Source of the DNA: Synchiropus splendidus
Lineage: Eukaryota; Chordata; Actinopteri; Syngnathiformes; Callionymidae
Direction of reading: 5' to 3'
Length of the DNA: 64,000 bases
Assembly: GCF_027744825.2 (NCBI RefSeq)
Contig: NC_071334.1
Coordinates: 57,724,937-57,788,936, forward strand
Of the stretch, positions 1-13,500 are shown in pieces; the first letter of the stretch is position 1, and each line of letters opens with the position of its first letter. The notes under the pieces were generated by a model. The model searched no databases and was not told the DNA's origin. It saw only the letters and a program-made list of their open reading frames with translations. The position numbers were made by a program, and so were the translations under genes.

Positions 1-245
1 GCACAGTGTCACACACTTCCTGCTCATTTCACATATTCAATTGTTTTCCATTTTGATGACAATAACTCCCCTGATGCGTCAGACCTGCTCTCCATAAGGA
101 AACTGTTTGAGGGATACATGTGATCAATTGGTCGGCCAGAACAGAGCTGTCAAATTATGTAAATGGCAATGTTACAGGGGTTTTACGCAGACAAACATTT
201 TAACCGGAATGCAGAGACTGCAGGGGGAAATGTGCGTCTGAATGG

Positions 246-535
246 CACACACACACACACACACACAGACGAACAGACTAGGCTGGATTCTCTGGTGTCA
301 TCAGCAGATGTGTACATACCCTCATCTCAATACAATACAGATAAGCTAATAGCCTCAGAGGCTCCCTGCCTGCTTCTGATCTACATAATATCACTTGTAA
401 CACACACACACACACACACCTTACGCCAAAACCCTTAACAGCTCTATCGCCAACCGTGGAGAATTACATAGACCTGGTTTACATAGAGGAAAGTGTCTTT
501 CTCTCTCACACACATACACACACACACACACACAC
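246..535. repeat. Cluster of three short (CA)n microsatellites
   Basis: Three perfect or nearly perfect CA tracts of 20-30 bases within 290 bases. Confidence 0.9.
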
Positions 536-544
536 TCACAGCAC

Positions 545-745
545 TTGTACCGCTATCTTTGTGGGGACATTTCATTGACTCAATTCACCATCCAGGACTC
601 TTAACCAAACTTAAAGCTACTTAGAATGACCCAGTTATTTTGGAGTTTTAATCCTCGGATGTAGGCTCTACCTTCTAACCTTGCTGTTAAGGAGGTGTTT
701 TTCCCAGAATTGGTCCTCACAAGAATATATAAACCAATCGCAGAA
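545..745 (-). repeat. Dispersed repeat, minus orientation ('gaccaattc' family)
   Basis: Reverse complement of the text seen at 5434-5605, 7928-8160 and 10065-10275: an aaggaggtgtttttcccaga / aattggtcctcac core and a ccaggactcttaaccaaact arm. Copies tend to lie beside GT/CA tracts. Confidence 0.65.
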
Positions 746-2675
746 ATGTGTGTGTGGAATTTCGTCCCATCAATCAGGAGGTGTCTGTGAGGCATTAATC
801 GCTTCCCATTACTCTATATATCCTACATGATGGGAGGCACCCCACTGAGCCAGAGCCCCAAAATAGTCACATGAATGAAAAAACACATCAAAATGGGTCC
901 TTGCTCTATCAACAGCTGCCACTTTGACTCCACTTCATGCCATTAATGACAACTGTCCACGCTCCAAACTCAATCCCAGGATTGTTATCTCTTCGCTAAA
1001 GGAAGAAAATGCACACTTTTTAACTCCTGAAATGTTATTTTGAATGCATCATTTCAAGGTCCCGAACCAACTGCAGTTGAGAATCAAGCCTGTTGCTTAT
1101 TATAAGGAGATGTCAAAGGCAGTGGAGATAGAAGGTGAACGGTGACAATGAATATACATCGTCCGCTACAAACAAAACATCATGATGTCATCTACTGATG
1201 ACCCATCGCTCCCAGCACTCCAAGCTGATGCACTGCAACAGTCTGCAACAGGACTTCAAGAGAGTCATTGCTTAGTCACAGGCAAAAATGAATCAACACA
1301 AATAGCGTAAATTAATCGTATATAAACTTTCTTTGGCAGGGAGCATTCGCCAGTTCATCATTAAACAATGTGATGTCATAACTAAATCCACCACGATGAA
1401 GGAGATTTATGATGATAAAGGAGAGGGTTGCACTTAAAAAGAATCAGGATTATAAGTACAAATAAATAAATGAATATGTTTTTTAAAAAGTTTGTTCATC
1501 ACTGGAGCAAATCCTCGGTTGCATAAGATCACATGTACAGATGTAGTTTAAATGAGATCACTCTGGTGTCAAATATTAAAATGTGGTTTACAGTAGTCCT
1601 CGATACACATGACACCTATAAATGTTAATAGTCATACACACTTGTAGCTTATTTCTAATGTGATCCCCTCAACAAAATGCATTAGAGTAATAAATGCATT
1701 GCAATTTCCACAGTGTTTCGGAGCTCAAAATATATAATCTACTGATGAATATTCCTCTCAGCCTGGTTGGTTATATTTGGGGGTCCTACAAATGGTCCTG
1801 GAACGGGACAGGTGTCATTCTTAATTGATCTATGATGTCTTTTATTGGCTGGAAGTGGGCGTGACTGAGCGAACATAACTATTGATCCACCCGGTCCCCA
1901 ATGCCTCTCCCTCCTCTTGAACCTTTGACCACAACTTTGGAAGGTCAGAGGTCAAGGCTTGGGGTCTGAACGGTGACACTGAAGTGATGCGCCGCCAGCC
2001 ATGGTCTTTCTCCGCGTGTAAGCAGGTGGAAAAAATGAGATTGAAGTATCAGATTGATTGGCAGTGGACTCTGTGCGTGTGTGTGTGCGTGAATGAGGTG
2101 TCAATAGTCGATCCTAACCACAAAGAGGTTTTTGACCTTTGGCTGAATGTGGCGTTCTCAAAAGTGTGTGAATTAATGTCCTTGTGAGTTTGCTTGTGAT
2201 GCTGCACTCAGCTGGTGTGGGTTCATATGAGTGTGTTAATTGACTGATGTTCGTTTCAACGTCCGCCGTGGGATGTAAAGTGACGGCGTTGAGTCCTGGC
2301 TCCTTCTGATGTATAACTATTTGATTTTGGCTAATAGCTCATGACAGTCCACGGTTTATCATATCATAATTTAATTTAATTTATTTGGGGAAAAGTCAGC
2401 TAATGTTAGAGACACTTTTTAGTCAATAGAATTTATGTTTATGGCGTCTCGGTGGTGTTTGGTGCCGCCATCCATCTCAGTCCCTATTGTGTGACGTTTC
2501 TCTGTTCACTTTCCTCTTTAACTGATGGGTCTCGTGACAGGTTTTAAGAAACACAGTCCTCAGTAGGTGGCCCTCTTGGTGGGAAGAGAAACGATAGGAC
2601 AATTTCATTGAAATAGTTACGCAAAGTCAAAGATTATACAGCAGAGAGGGCCATCTAGTGGCCTCTGACAAACTC

Positions 2676-2800
2676 ATTCTCACTCCCAAGGCGTCGCATC
2701 GCGATTATTTTCAAGAGACGTTTGTGTCCTATGTTGACGCTGAAGTCAGACTTCTGCGTTGCATGTTGATGCATAGGTGTTTCAATGGAACTGTTTTCCT
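2676..2800 (+). repeat. Partial copy of a fold-back repeat (family of 19001-19358)
   Basis: Has ctcactcccaaggcgtcgca, a gttgcatgttgatgcatagg core and tgtttcaatgg, collinear with the left arm of the element at 19.0 kb. The right arm is not seen. Confidence 0.5.
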
Positions 2801-2929
2801 TCCTGTACAAGAGTCCAAGGGGGCAGGAGGTTGTGCCACTATAGTGACACACTGTGGTGTACAGAGTAAGTTATAAGGAGCGCCACCCCCGCCTTTCCTT
2901 TGTAAGTAACTAGCTGCCCATGGTGTCAA

Positions 2930-5900
2930 GATATGCCGCAGAAAATGTGTTACAACTGAAAGCCTAATATGTCATGCTGAATGCTGGCATCTGCTCACAA
3001 TGGGACTGATCATGTCTTTTTGCATATTGATGAGAAGGCTGACCTTTCATTTCAAGTAATTCTTTCAGTTCCTCTGGTCCCGTCAAAGCATCGCCTGTCC
3101 ACTCATTGAGCTACCTACATTGTCTGAGGACCTCACTTTCAGTATTGTTGAGCGATATATTATGTTTAAGAGAGCGGTGAGATACTTTGCAAAATCATTT
3201 TGAAATTTGAATTCAATTTGGTTTCTGACTAAAATAAAATAAAAACAAGTATAAGAGAAGTTAAATTAAATCACATTGAAAAGAAAATAATCAATAAACA
3301 CTCGATGTTCTCAATAGACGTCAGGGATCATTGTTTAAGACTATCTGCATGACAGTATTGATAAACCTGTAAACTTCATCTATCAGTCACGGTGCTGGTC
3401 ACACTCATGTAGTTGCGCCTCCCTCCTCCCCAGAGAGCGTGTTCGACATCTCAGTTGCTAAAGACCCTACCACAGACCACAGATCCAACAAAACAAATCA
3501 CGCAGGATGATTTTACTGGATTGAAGCGACAGATGAGCCAGCAAAGGTGAATCAGCTGAGCAAGGAAGAAGTCTTTGTATTGTATTGTCTTGTATTAAAC
3601 CCCAGTGTGACCCCCAGGAGTCATCCCACACCCTGAGTGCCTGCGTCTCATTGTGTTGTCAGAGGGGTAAACGGGGAGTTAAACAGATATATCCAAGCGT
3701 AAAATCTAAAAAGGCTCCCCAGCGGGTGCCGGAGGGGGTTGCAGGGATTCATGCACATATCAAATGAGACGCAGCGAGCGAACAAGAATTGGACAAAATG
3801 TGTATGTATGGAGGGGGGGGGAGGACACATTGTAGATGGTTGTTGGATTCATTTTTCCCATTTGTTAAGCTGATCTTTTAAATACATGCATATATTCATC
3901 AGACAAACATTGCCTCTAAACAAGAGGATGTGCGACGACATATTTCCGCTGTTTAAATTTAACAACCTGAGACTGACAAATCAGGTGTTGGACGCTTGTA
4001 TACGTTTTTTTATTTTGCTTCAGTGATGACATTGTGGAAGGGCAGGAACTGTCAAGAGGGCAGAGGTCACTCACTGCAAGGCTCATACGGAGCATTTCCA
4101 CTGAGTCAGCTGCGCATCTTGGTTGTGCGTAATCCACATAAAGTGTTTGTTTGTGTTGAAAAGAAGACATTTTTCATCATAGTCTCTTTGGCTCTTTCAC
4201 TCGCACACACACGCTGCTGCAGTGTGCAGTAACACTGCACTTGATTATCTCATCTTCTGTAAGTATAAACCCAGATTGAATCATTCGTGCCTCCATTGTC
4301 TGGCTGCAGCTGATGCGCGTTTGTGCGTCCGTGTGCATCTCAGCTAATGAATGACCAATCTCGTCTATCTAGAGAAAACCCTCTCATTGCGCCGCTCCCA
4401 TAATTACTCGCTCTCGGTGAGAACTACACACAGCTTTATTACTTCGCGATCGAGAAAAGGCCAGCGAAGGAGACACACTCTGCTCGGAACACACACACAG
4501 TGATTTTATATCAGTCATTTACTGCAGCTGATGTTTGGAAGAAAAGAACGCCAAGCAGTTTACACCAGAGCCGGGACACGCACATAACCCTCAGCAGACG
4601 TTACAAGCGCACACACATGAACATGCTGCAGCTATTTGTTTACTATTAAATAAAGACTTGATTTTATTGTTTTGCTGAGGAGAGAATATACAACTATAAA
4701 GTTGGAACTTAACAAAGTGTCTATCAAAGGCACCCATTGAGTCCTCTGTGGGTTCAGGTGAGAATGAGACATAAGGCACAGACTCATTATAATGGACGCA
4801 CCGTTTCTTTTACACAAACTTCAGGGTGGGAAAATGTGTGTGTCTGTTTAAATCGCTTTCTCCATTGAAATGACCACAAATGGAATGCTGTTTTGACAAT
4901 ACAATTTGAACTTTGAAAATGCTTCTTTGCCCCTCATTCCTCATTTGCAGGGGCTAAAATGAAGCCTGCGCTGGGTGATGTTAGACGGATGAGGTACAAA
5001 TGACCCACGATTATTCAGTATTTGAGTGCTGAAGGCCCTTAGGCTGCCCTCCCACTGGGGTCATCAGACCAGCGGACCAGCCTGGAGCTACTGGGAACAA
5101 TGGGCAGAACGGAGACATGGATTTCAACCCAGAATGGGATGAAAAGGAAATGTCCATGAATGATAAAAACATGTTGGTAAAATGTGATTCACCCCTAAAA
5201 TCGAGCTACATGGGTCAATTTGGAAGGTGAGAATGGAGGATGTGGAGAGTGATTATGGTCAAAGAGTTTTGTACGGTGTATAAATGTTCGCGCTTATCAG
5301 ATTTCAATACAAATGTTGACACTCATGGCTTTGTTGGGCGTTACAGTCATTGTATGTTCTATGACCAATCCTGTGTTCCATAGGAGTCTGAAATTTGTAT
5401 TTGCATTGATACACAGTTTGTGTGCGTGAGTGTGTGTGTGTGTGTGTACCTTGACAAAACACCTCCTTGTAGGGACCCTGTGGCTGAGGATGAAGACAGA
5501 TGAAAGAATAAATGAACAAAATAACTGGGTCATTACAAGTAGGTGTAAGTTTGGTTCAGAGTCCTGGTTAAGGTGAGCCATATGTTTTGGATGGTTAAGT
5601 GTAGGGCGAGAGCGGTCTCCTCAAAGATGGTGTGACAAACCTCTGTCAAGCCCATGAAACAAAGACGCCTCTTACTTTGATTCATTCATTGTATTTAGTT
5701 GTGCCACAAGTTGTGTGTGATGCTCAGACATACAGTATTTTTTTGTCTTTTCTTCTCATCTCACTCCTTTATTTTCTCCTTTAGAATATTCTTTTTACTT
5801 TACTTATTTTTTTTCTTTGACTAATCTGATCTGTCCTCATTTTTCCACTACCAGTCCTGCACCATCTTTTCCTACTCTTTCTTCGGTTTTCCACCTCATG

Positions 5901-7383
5901 CTCCTCAGATTTCTCATCTGGCCTTCTCTTACTAGTCTCTGCTTTCCCCATTCTTTCTTCTCCTACTCGCTCTATCTTGACACGGAGATGAAGAATTATT
6001 TGGTTGTGTCAATTCAATAAGATCACATTTGGAAGTATTATTTTGACCAGCTTGGACATCTGAATGAATTCTTAAATTAAACATGGAGTCTGCCATATTC
6101 GTCACTGGCAGCTTTACTTGTCTCCGGGAAGATCGGATGCCAACCATGGCATCTCAGTCTCTTCACAGAAAGTGAGAGCTCTGCAGATCCGCCAGATTAC
6201 CTGTGCAGGTAATCGCCACCTGAGCCCTCGGTGTGTGTGTGTGTAAGCTGAGGTAATTATGGAGAGAGGCTGCAGCGTGTGAAGCTAAGGTATCAGAGTG
6301 GAAGGGAAATGTGTAACTGAGAGGCTCAGGTGTTTATGGGTGTCTCTTTCACCCGTCTGCCTTCACAAGTGAAAGTTGATGTTCCACTGTCAGGATCATT
6401 TTCTGCCATCGTAACACTGCCACATTTTGAACAAGAATGGAAAGATGGTAATTGAAGATAAATGTATTCCACGACACAATGTGCGCTTCTTTGGAAGTTA
6501 GGCTTTATTGTATTCAATTTAACAGTAGAAGTTAAAGTTAAATTTGAGTTGCACACTTCAGTCATGGGTCCATCCGTTCTGTCCCACTGCTCAGGCAGCG
6601 GCGTGTGTGAGTGTACAGGTCTGGCTACAGAACAGGTACCGATCATGTTGCGGCTCTGGTTGTAACAGAGTCAGGTCAGATGGGTCAAAAACCTGTTCAG
6701 ATAACCCGCTACGAGCTGTTAACGCTACTTTACCTCACATTACCCGCACGGACGACCCACTCTTGCTCCCCGGCTGCCGTGTTTGGAAACTTTCCTTCAG
6801 TGACTACTAGGGCATTGATTTAATATGTCTAGTGTTCATCTGTGTTTATGAGTGAGAAATGCCTGGTTCACTTGGGTCTTCTGACTAGCCGTTTTCTTGG
6901 TATATTTCATTTAAATCAGTTGTCTCAATAACCATTTCGGCAGCAATTCCTAAAGTTCAGCTTGGTGTATGTAAACAATTGTACACCGAGACAGTGTCAT
7001 TTCATATTTCTGACAACCTCACAGCTCAAAAGAAATGCAAGGACTCGCCTCTCTTTATCAACATTACTCTTGAAATCCATATAATCCAATGCATATTTTG
7101 ACCTGTGATACTTACCAGACTTCTTCAACTGCTGTTATGACCTTGTTATAAAATAAGCTGTTAATTCTTTGTGTACTGTTATGTACACAACATTTAGGAG
7201 AGATGCCATTCCTGACTCCTGGTTCCTGCGTCATAAAATTCTGTGTAGTTTCAGACACCACTGGAGTCATACAGGTAATACATGTCAACGCACACCCTCT
7301 TTTCCACCTGCAGAGGAGCTCAAGCAGTCCAAACTATTGCAACTGTTAATGCAATTTCTGTCAAGTTCTCGGTATACTGTAGT
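2930..7383. other. Non-coding stretch
   Basis: No gene recognised; only the dispersed repeat at 5.4 kb, short GT/CA runs and AT-rich DNA. The stretch 4290-4460 is more GC- and motif-rich (ctcagctaatgaatgacc, cccataattactcgc) and may be regulatory. Confidence 0.5.
5434..5605 (+). repeat. Dispersed repeat, plus orientation ('gaccaattc' family)
   Basis: Contains ttgacaaaacacctccttgt, agggaccctgtggctgagg and gttcagagtcctggttaagg, then ttttggatggttaagtgtag, collinear with the copies at 7.9 and 10.1 kb. A (GT)n tract directly precedes it. Confidence 0.7.
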
Positions 7384-8318
7384 ATAAGTACATCTTGCAC
7401 AGATCAAGATGAAAATAACATGCCCAATAACGTGGGCAGCCATGTGGATTCATTGTTGGAGGTGGCGACTTGATTCCAGCTGGGATCAATGATTTTGTAA
7501 ATATGGAGGTATATGGAGAGGAAAGTATGTAACGTATCGTGAAATAAATAAATGTCACTTGACACATTTTTCAGTTCTTGTCAAGCATCGCTGCACTTTC
7601 CTTTCTGCTGTGAAGATGAGGCTCTTTAGGCTTCAAAACTTGACTACAGTCATCAGCAAAGGCCAGAAAATCGCAGTTGAGTCACTGAGTAATCTATTCA
7701 CCCTGTATCATTTTAAATCTTTTATTTCGAGCTCAGTGACATCCATTGTATGATGGATTCCATCAGTTCTCTTCATTAAGGCAATTACCCCCATCCATTC
7801 ATGCATTAGAGTGGCTACATGTCTATGGCCGATCTAGTGTTCCGGACGCATCTGAGGTTGCTATTCATATTCACGCTATGACGTAAAACTAGTTCTGTCT
7901 CTGTGTGGACCTGTGTCTGTGTATTTGCCTGGATGATCACCACTTGTGGGGACCAATTCTTGACAAAACATCTCCTCGTAAGGACCCTATGCTTCAGTGG
8001 GAGCCATTTGCCTGGACCCCACAAATCCAAGCCTCAATTTGAGGATGAATGCTTAAATAACTTGGTCATAACTTGGTAATAATAATTGTGCTCAAGTTTG
8101 GTCCAGAGTCCTGGATGAGGTTAGCCATGTGTTTTGGATGGTTATGGGTATATGGTATATGGGTATGAGTCTCTGCTCAAAAACCTGTTGTTTATAGTTA
8201 GGAGTTTGCAAAAGTTAAACAGAGGTGACACATACTTTTTCATCGGACCCTTATCTGACACTATGTATTTGACTGTATAAATGACACTGAGAAATAATCT
8301 AAGGTGCACACACAGGTC
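7384..8318. repeat. Diverged segment pair, copy A
   Basis: Aligns collinearly with 9616-10510: gtacatcttgcacagatcaa, atatggaggtatatggagag, ctttaggcttcaaaacttga, catcagcaaaggccagaaaa and ttccggacgcatctgaggtt all recur with scattered substitutions and indels. It carries a 'gaccaattc' family repeat at its 3' half. Confidence 0.9.
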
Positions 8319-9615
8319 ATCCTCTTTTATTAGGAATACACATGTATTTATTTAGAATGCATTTGCGTATGTTTTTCCCTTGAAATCTTGAATTACTTTG
8401 AGTACATGAGCAAGCACATTTCATTCAATCATTGCAGCCTGGAGCTTTTTTTGAGTAAAAGCTGACATTGCTTTTATTGCCATCATGTTGTTCCAGAACA
8501 ATAAATGATCGCAAATTTCAAATAATAATAATAATAATTATTATTATATTTAATGTGCTGTAAAATCTGCTATTTTTGGCCACAACAATCAATAAAAAAA
8601 GGTCAGTGAAATTCTGGCTGGACTAAAACCTCTGTTAAGAGTCTCTGGAATTGTGAAGAAATGCGAATTTTAGTTTATTGGAAGCCACCTGTTCAAAGGT
8701 GTGACCTGTTGCTTATTGTTTACTGCTAATAAACAGCTCAGTGACACGCGTGGTGATTCACTTGGCGGCTTGTGATTGCCACGGTTGCTTACTGGTTTGA
8801 TACTGAAGATAAGAAGTGTCACCAACCAGATGGACTCGGACAGAGCATGTGTGAAGAGAGCAACGTGGTAGAGAAGAAAAGTACACCAACACACACTCAT
8901 CCCTGGAGGGTGAGTGACAAGGCTGTATTGCAGGTGCAAATTGAAGCGGTGAGGTGTGTGTGTGTTGTTCATTAACGCAGAGTGAATCTCTTTTGGCTTT
9001 CATTAAGGTGTCTGACCACACGGACGAGATGGTTAATCCAGACAGCTGCACCCATCTCTTCTACTTCCCCAAAACACGCATTAGACCGAGGCGCACCTCC
9101 CCACCCCCGTACAAGTAGAATCTTATTTATTAAGCAGAGGTGACACGTTGTGAATGAAAGGTTTTCTGGAGACGGGTGACGTCCAGGTTCTCTGCACTGT
9201 TATACAGCCGACTTTATTACTTCCAAACATCGGTCTTCTGCTTTGCCTCACTTGTGAGTACCAAGTCTTGACAAGCCACCTCCTTGTGAGGTCACTTCGC
9301 TTTGTGCTTTCCTCATAATCATTGCATTTATAAGGGTTTATTGGCATCAAAAGAACCTATTTTTTGCATATGGGAAATGGCTTATACGAACATAAAATTT
9401 GCACAAATAAAGTTATAAGAAAACAATAATGAGCAAGTTTTCATGCATTAAAACAATGGAATGGAGCTCAGTACAAAACAACCTCTGAACGATGGCCAAC
9501 CAATAGTCCGACAGTCCTGGAGTGTGACCCACCTGCGACAGTTGTAACTAACTATAAATTCACAAAGCATCGTCAGAAAATAAAAATCTGAGGGGCACTG
9601 AATAATCACATACTG
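8319..9615. other. Non-coding spacer between the segment pair
   Basis: Contains an AAT/ATT palindrome (8521-8547) and a small 'gaccaattc' family fragment near 9245-9295 (taccaagtcttgacaagcc). No gene. Confidence 0.5.
8521..8547. repeat. (AAT)n(ATT)n palindrome
   Basis: AAT units run directly into ATT units, so the tract can fold on itself. Confidence 0.8.
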
Positions 9616-10510
9616 AATAAGTACATCTCGCACAGATCAAGACAAAAAAAATCACATCATTGATGACTTTGTAAATATGGAGATATATGGAGAGGAAAGT
9701 ATGTAATGTGTGGTAAAATAAATGAATGTCACTTGTAACCTTTTTCAGTTCAGGTCAAGCATCGGTGCACTTTCCTTTCTGCTATGAAGATGAGGTTCTT
9801 TAGGCTTCTAAACTTGACTACAGTCATCAGCAAAGGCCAGAAAATCGCAGGTGAGTCACTGAGTGATCTTTTCTTCCTGTATAATTTTAAATATTTTATT
9901 TCGAGCTCAGCACATCGCTTGACCACCATGACATCCATTGTAAGACAACTACCCCCAACCATTCATGCATTAGAGTGGTGTTCCGGACGCATCCGAGGTT
10001 GCTATTCATATTCACACTATGACGTAAAACTAGTTCTGTCTCTGTGTGGACCTGTGTATTTGCCTGGATGATCACCACTCATGGGGACAATTCTTGACAA
10101 AACACCTCCTCGTAAGGACCCTATGCTTCAGTGGGAGCCATTTGCCTGGACCCCACAAATCCAAGCCTCAATTTGAGGATGAAGACTTCAATAACTTGGT
10201 CATAACAATTGTGTTCAAGTTTGGTCCTGGATGAGGTTAGCCATGTGTTTCGGATGGTTAGGTTTAGGGGGAGAGGCTGCTGCAAGCATGATGGCAATGA
10301 GCGGTCCCCACAGAGGTGGCGATACAAATGTGTGTGCTTATGTGGGTGTGAGTCTCTGCTCAAAAACCTGTTGTCTATAGTTAGAAGTTTGGTCTAATTT
10401 GCAAGAGCGGTGTCCCAGCTAAACAGAGGTGACACACACTTTTTCGTCTGCCACTTGGCATTAGACTGTATCACAGACTGTGAGAAATAATCTCAGGTGC
10501 ACACACCGCC
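9616..10510. repeat. Diverged segment pair, copy B
   Basis: Counterpart of 7384-8318. It lacks about 65 bases near its start and has extra bases around 9910-9955. The same order of blocks is kept up to gagaaataatctcaggtgca. No intact protein is encoded in either copy. Confidence 0.9.
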
Positions 10511-13500
10511 CCAATTCTTCCTTTAATACTCCATCGTACCAGCATACTTTGCATTTTCATTTTCATTTGTCATCATCTGAATGTTTAAGATGTTTTATAT
10601 GTATCCCTGTGTTACACGGTGTCATAACCAGAAGGCGGCCATTGGTGGCAGCTCGTAGTGCGGAGGAGTGAAACTCATCATAATAGGGGCCAAAACTAAA
10701 ATCCAGTTGACGGTAAAGATTCTGTAAACGCACGCAACTGCAGCAAGACGTCTACTGAATCACACGCACTGAGAGTGGTGGTGCAGAATAGGCTACAGCA
10801 ACTGCTCTGTAGCAAGTTGTTTTGGTCAGACGGCCATCAGAAGTTTGCTCCGCAGACATCATGTTTGGTGATGAGTCGCACTGCATACGTTGTTTCTGGC
10901 ATCCAGCCGTACCTGAGGCAAGAATCCTAACCCCCCCCCGAACCCTTCCCAGGATGAGGTGCAGCTCTCCAAGCAGGATCGAGTCCATGGCCAATGTGTA
11001 TGTTCACATCTCAGACTTAAAGGACCTCTGAAGCCAGGCATCCACTCAGCATTGAGTTCCATTCTCTAGTGTTCTTCCGGCTCCTTCTTCTTCTACATTC
11101 CATTTTCGGACACTAGAGTCTGACGTGTTGTACAGTGACGTATAGTGTGAACAGTCAGATTGCATCCCAGCATCGGATCGGATGGTCATGAGCTGTGAAC
11201 AGCGATTCACAGGTTACAGAAACATCAGAAGCAGCAGAATACCATAACTGTAAGTGAGTTGAGCGAGTGGTGAGACCGACCAGGCTGTTCACTACTACGA
11301 CACCAGCTGAAAACCCCTAGACATTAGATACAGCACGAAAAAAAAAAAGCAAAAGAATTTTTTTCAAGATTTTTCATGATAATATTTGAGATTGTGTCCA
11401 ATTTTAAAGGTGTTGGAAAACCTTTTTCCGCCACTTTCATGTGTCAGTAGAATTATAAACAACTTTGCAATTCCTCCGCTTCTTACCTTACTCAGCCAGA
11501 TATGACGAAAGCATGTGTACAGTGCATAGTTGAGCTGGTGCAGATGGTATCTGCGGATCTCATTTAGCTTCGAGTTCACTCTCAGCAATCTCCATCCAAT
11601 CTCTTCATGTTCCTCAGAAAGGTTGTCCATTTTTAAAGCTTATTGTTCGGAGCTTTGATCATGTCAAGTGTGAACCATCACACGCTTTTGGATTTCACAG
11701 CAAACCACTTTGCCAACTTATTTTTAAGATGCTGCTGAAGCATCATCAGCCAGCTTTGTGTCCCAGCTGTCAGTCAACATTTTTTTAGTGGAAATGGTCG
11801 TAGTGCAACAGCAGCATTGCCTGGTACAACACAAAACAACACATCAATTCATCTGCCTTGTTACTGACAAACGTACAGCGAAGGTTTCAGTAAGTGAAGC
11901 ATGTGTCCATGAATGTACGAAGCTATTTGAAGGTGGACACCATTCTTTTACTTCAATGAGGCTTCATCTTGTTCTGAGCGCTGCCTAATGTTAGCTGAGT
12001 GGTGAAGGATGTTGTGATTCTGAAGAAGATGCTGTCATATTAGCTTTTTTCCCAGACTGGCTTTCATAGTTAAACTTATACCGTCAGCATGGATATTGTT
12101 GTAATATTGCTGTTTACTTTTTGAAGAAGGACATGAATCAAGCCACTCAGTTAAATATTCTTTATTGATCATAAACTGTGTTGCAACTATTGCAAAGCAA
12201 TATGGGATGTTTGTTTGTTTTTTAAACCAACCATTATATAATATTTGTGGTCATGTTGTGAGAGTCAAGTCCTCACAAAGGCTGTTTATTGAGGTCAATA
12301 ACTGTGTTAATACAGTATGTGCATGATCGTAACCATAATCCCTTGAATTGAATAGAATGGAAATCAGGTTACTATATAGAATAATTCATAAAACAGATTT
12401 GTCCACTGAAGTTCACAGTACTTGGTTCTGTTTTATAGAAAAATTATTGTCCATCGAACATTCACTGTGTTACGATGCATTCTGAATGTGTGGTGATGGG
12501 TGTTTCAGTCTTGACATGTACTTAAATATTCAGTGAAAAGTCAGAGGAGTAAAACTTAAGGACAGAAAAAAGGGGGAGAACAAGCCAAACAGGACTGTAT
12601 TTGATTTCATTTTTATGTACTTATTGCTCTTCTACAGAGTCAGAGCGTCAACTGTTGCAGTGCAGTATGGGTGGCAGACATGTTTCGAAGGCAACCACTA
12701 TCTTTTTTTTTTTTTTTTGTGAATGGTGATGATATCTCAGCAGAAATAGATTTTACCCTTGGACCGCCTGATATCATTTCTATTTTATGATTATTACCCT
12801 GTATGAAACTCTCTTTAGATAGTGTATTAGTTTGTAGCTACTTGAAAGATGCGTGTGTGTGCGTGCACGGGTGTGTGTATTCCCTGGGCTGAGACAGGCT
12901 ATCAAGCATCTATCCATCCTTCTCAACAATCAATATATATAAATCCCTGAGGATCTGTGGGATGGAGCTATAAACAAGCAATAGAGTGGAGCATGAGCGA
13001 CCACCAGAACGCACGCGGACGCAATTTGGGTGAACAAAAGCACAAAAAAAAATGCATAGAAGAAGCACACAACTGAGTGGAAACACATGGAAGTAGGTCA
13101 AGAACATTTCATTTAAACACCAGCAGGACGGCACTTTGTACTCATGTCTGCATGGCGTTTGTGTCAGTCTATGTCTGAGGAAATTCAGATTAACTGATGG
13201 TTCTATTTCAGGGTTCAAATAAATATAACACAGAGAAAGGCGCCATCACCATGTGATGACACATCACAACCTTTCAACAAGCTCCTCCAGGAAGTAAAGA
13301 TTGTTTTTGGTGCAGGATGCATTATTGTGATGAAGGGCGTTAAACAGAAATTTTCTCTGTTGACGTTTGATGTTGTTTCTGCCTCTGGCCAAACATTTAA
13401 CATCAGCATCTCAGATGCAGCTGAGCAACTACACCGGCGTTTTAATCAGTTGAGTTTATCAGTTCATGCAGCAGCTTAACTGCATCGTATTAGAACAGCT

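Larger units (their letters stand above)
1..2640. other. Non-coding stretch with CA repeats
   Basis: No gene recognised. CA tracts occur at 246-267, 398-419 and 507-535, followed by a minus-strand copy of a dispersed repeat (545-745). Confidence 0.5.
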
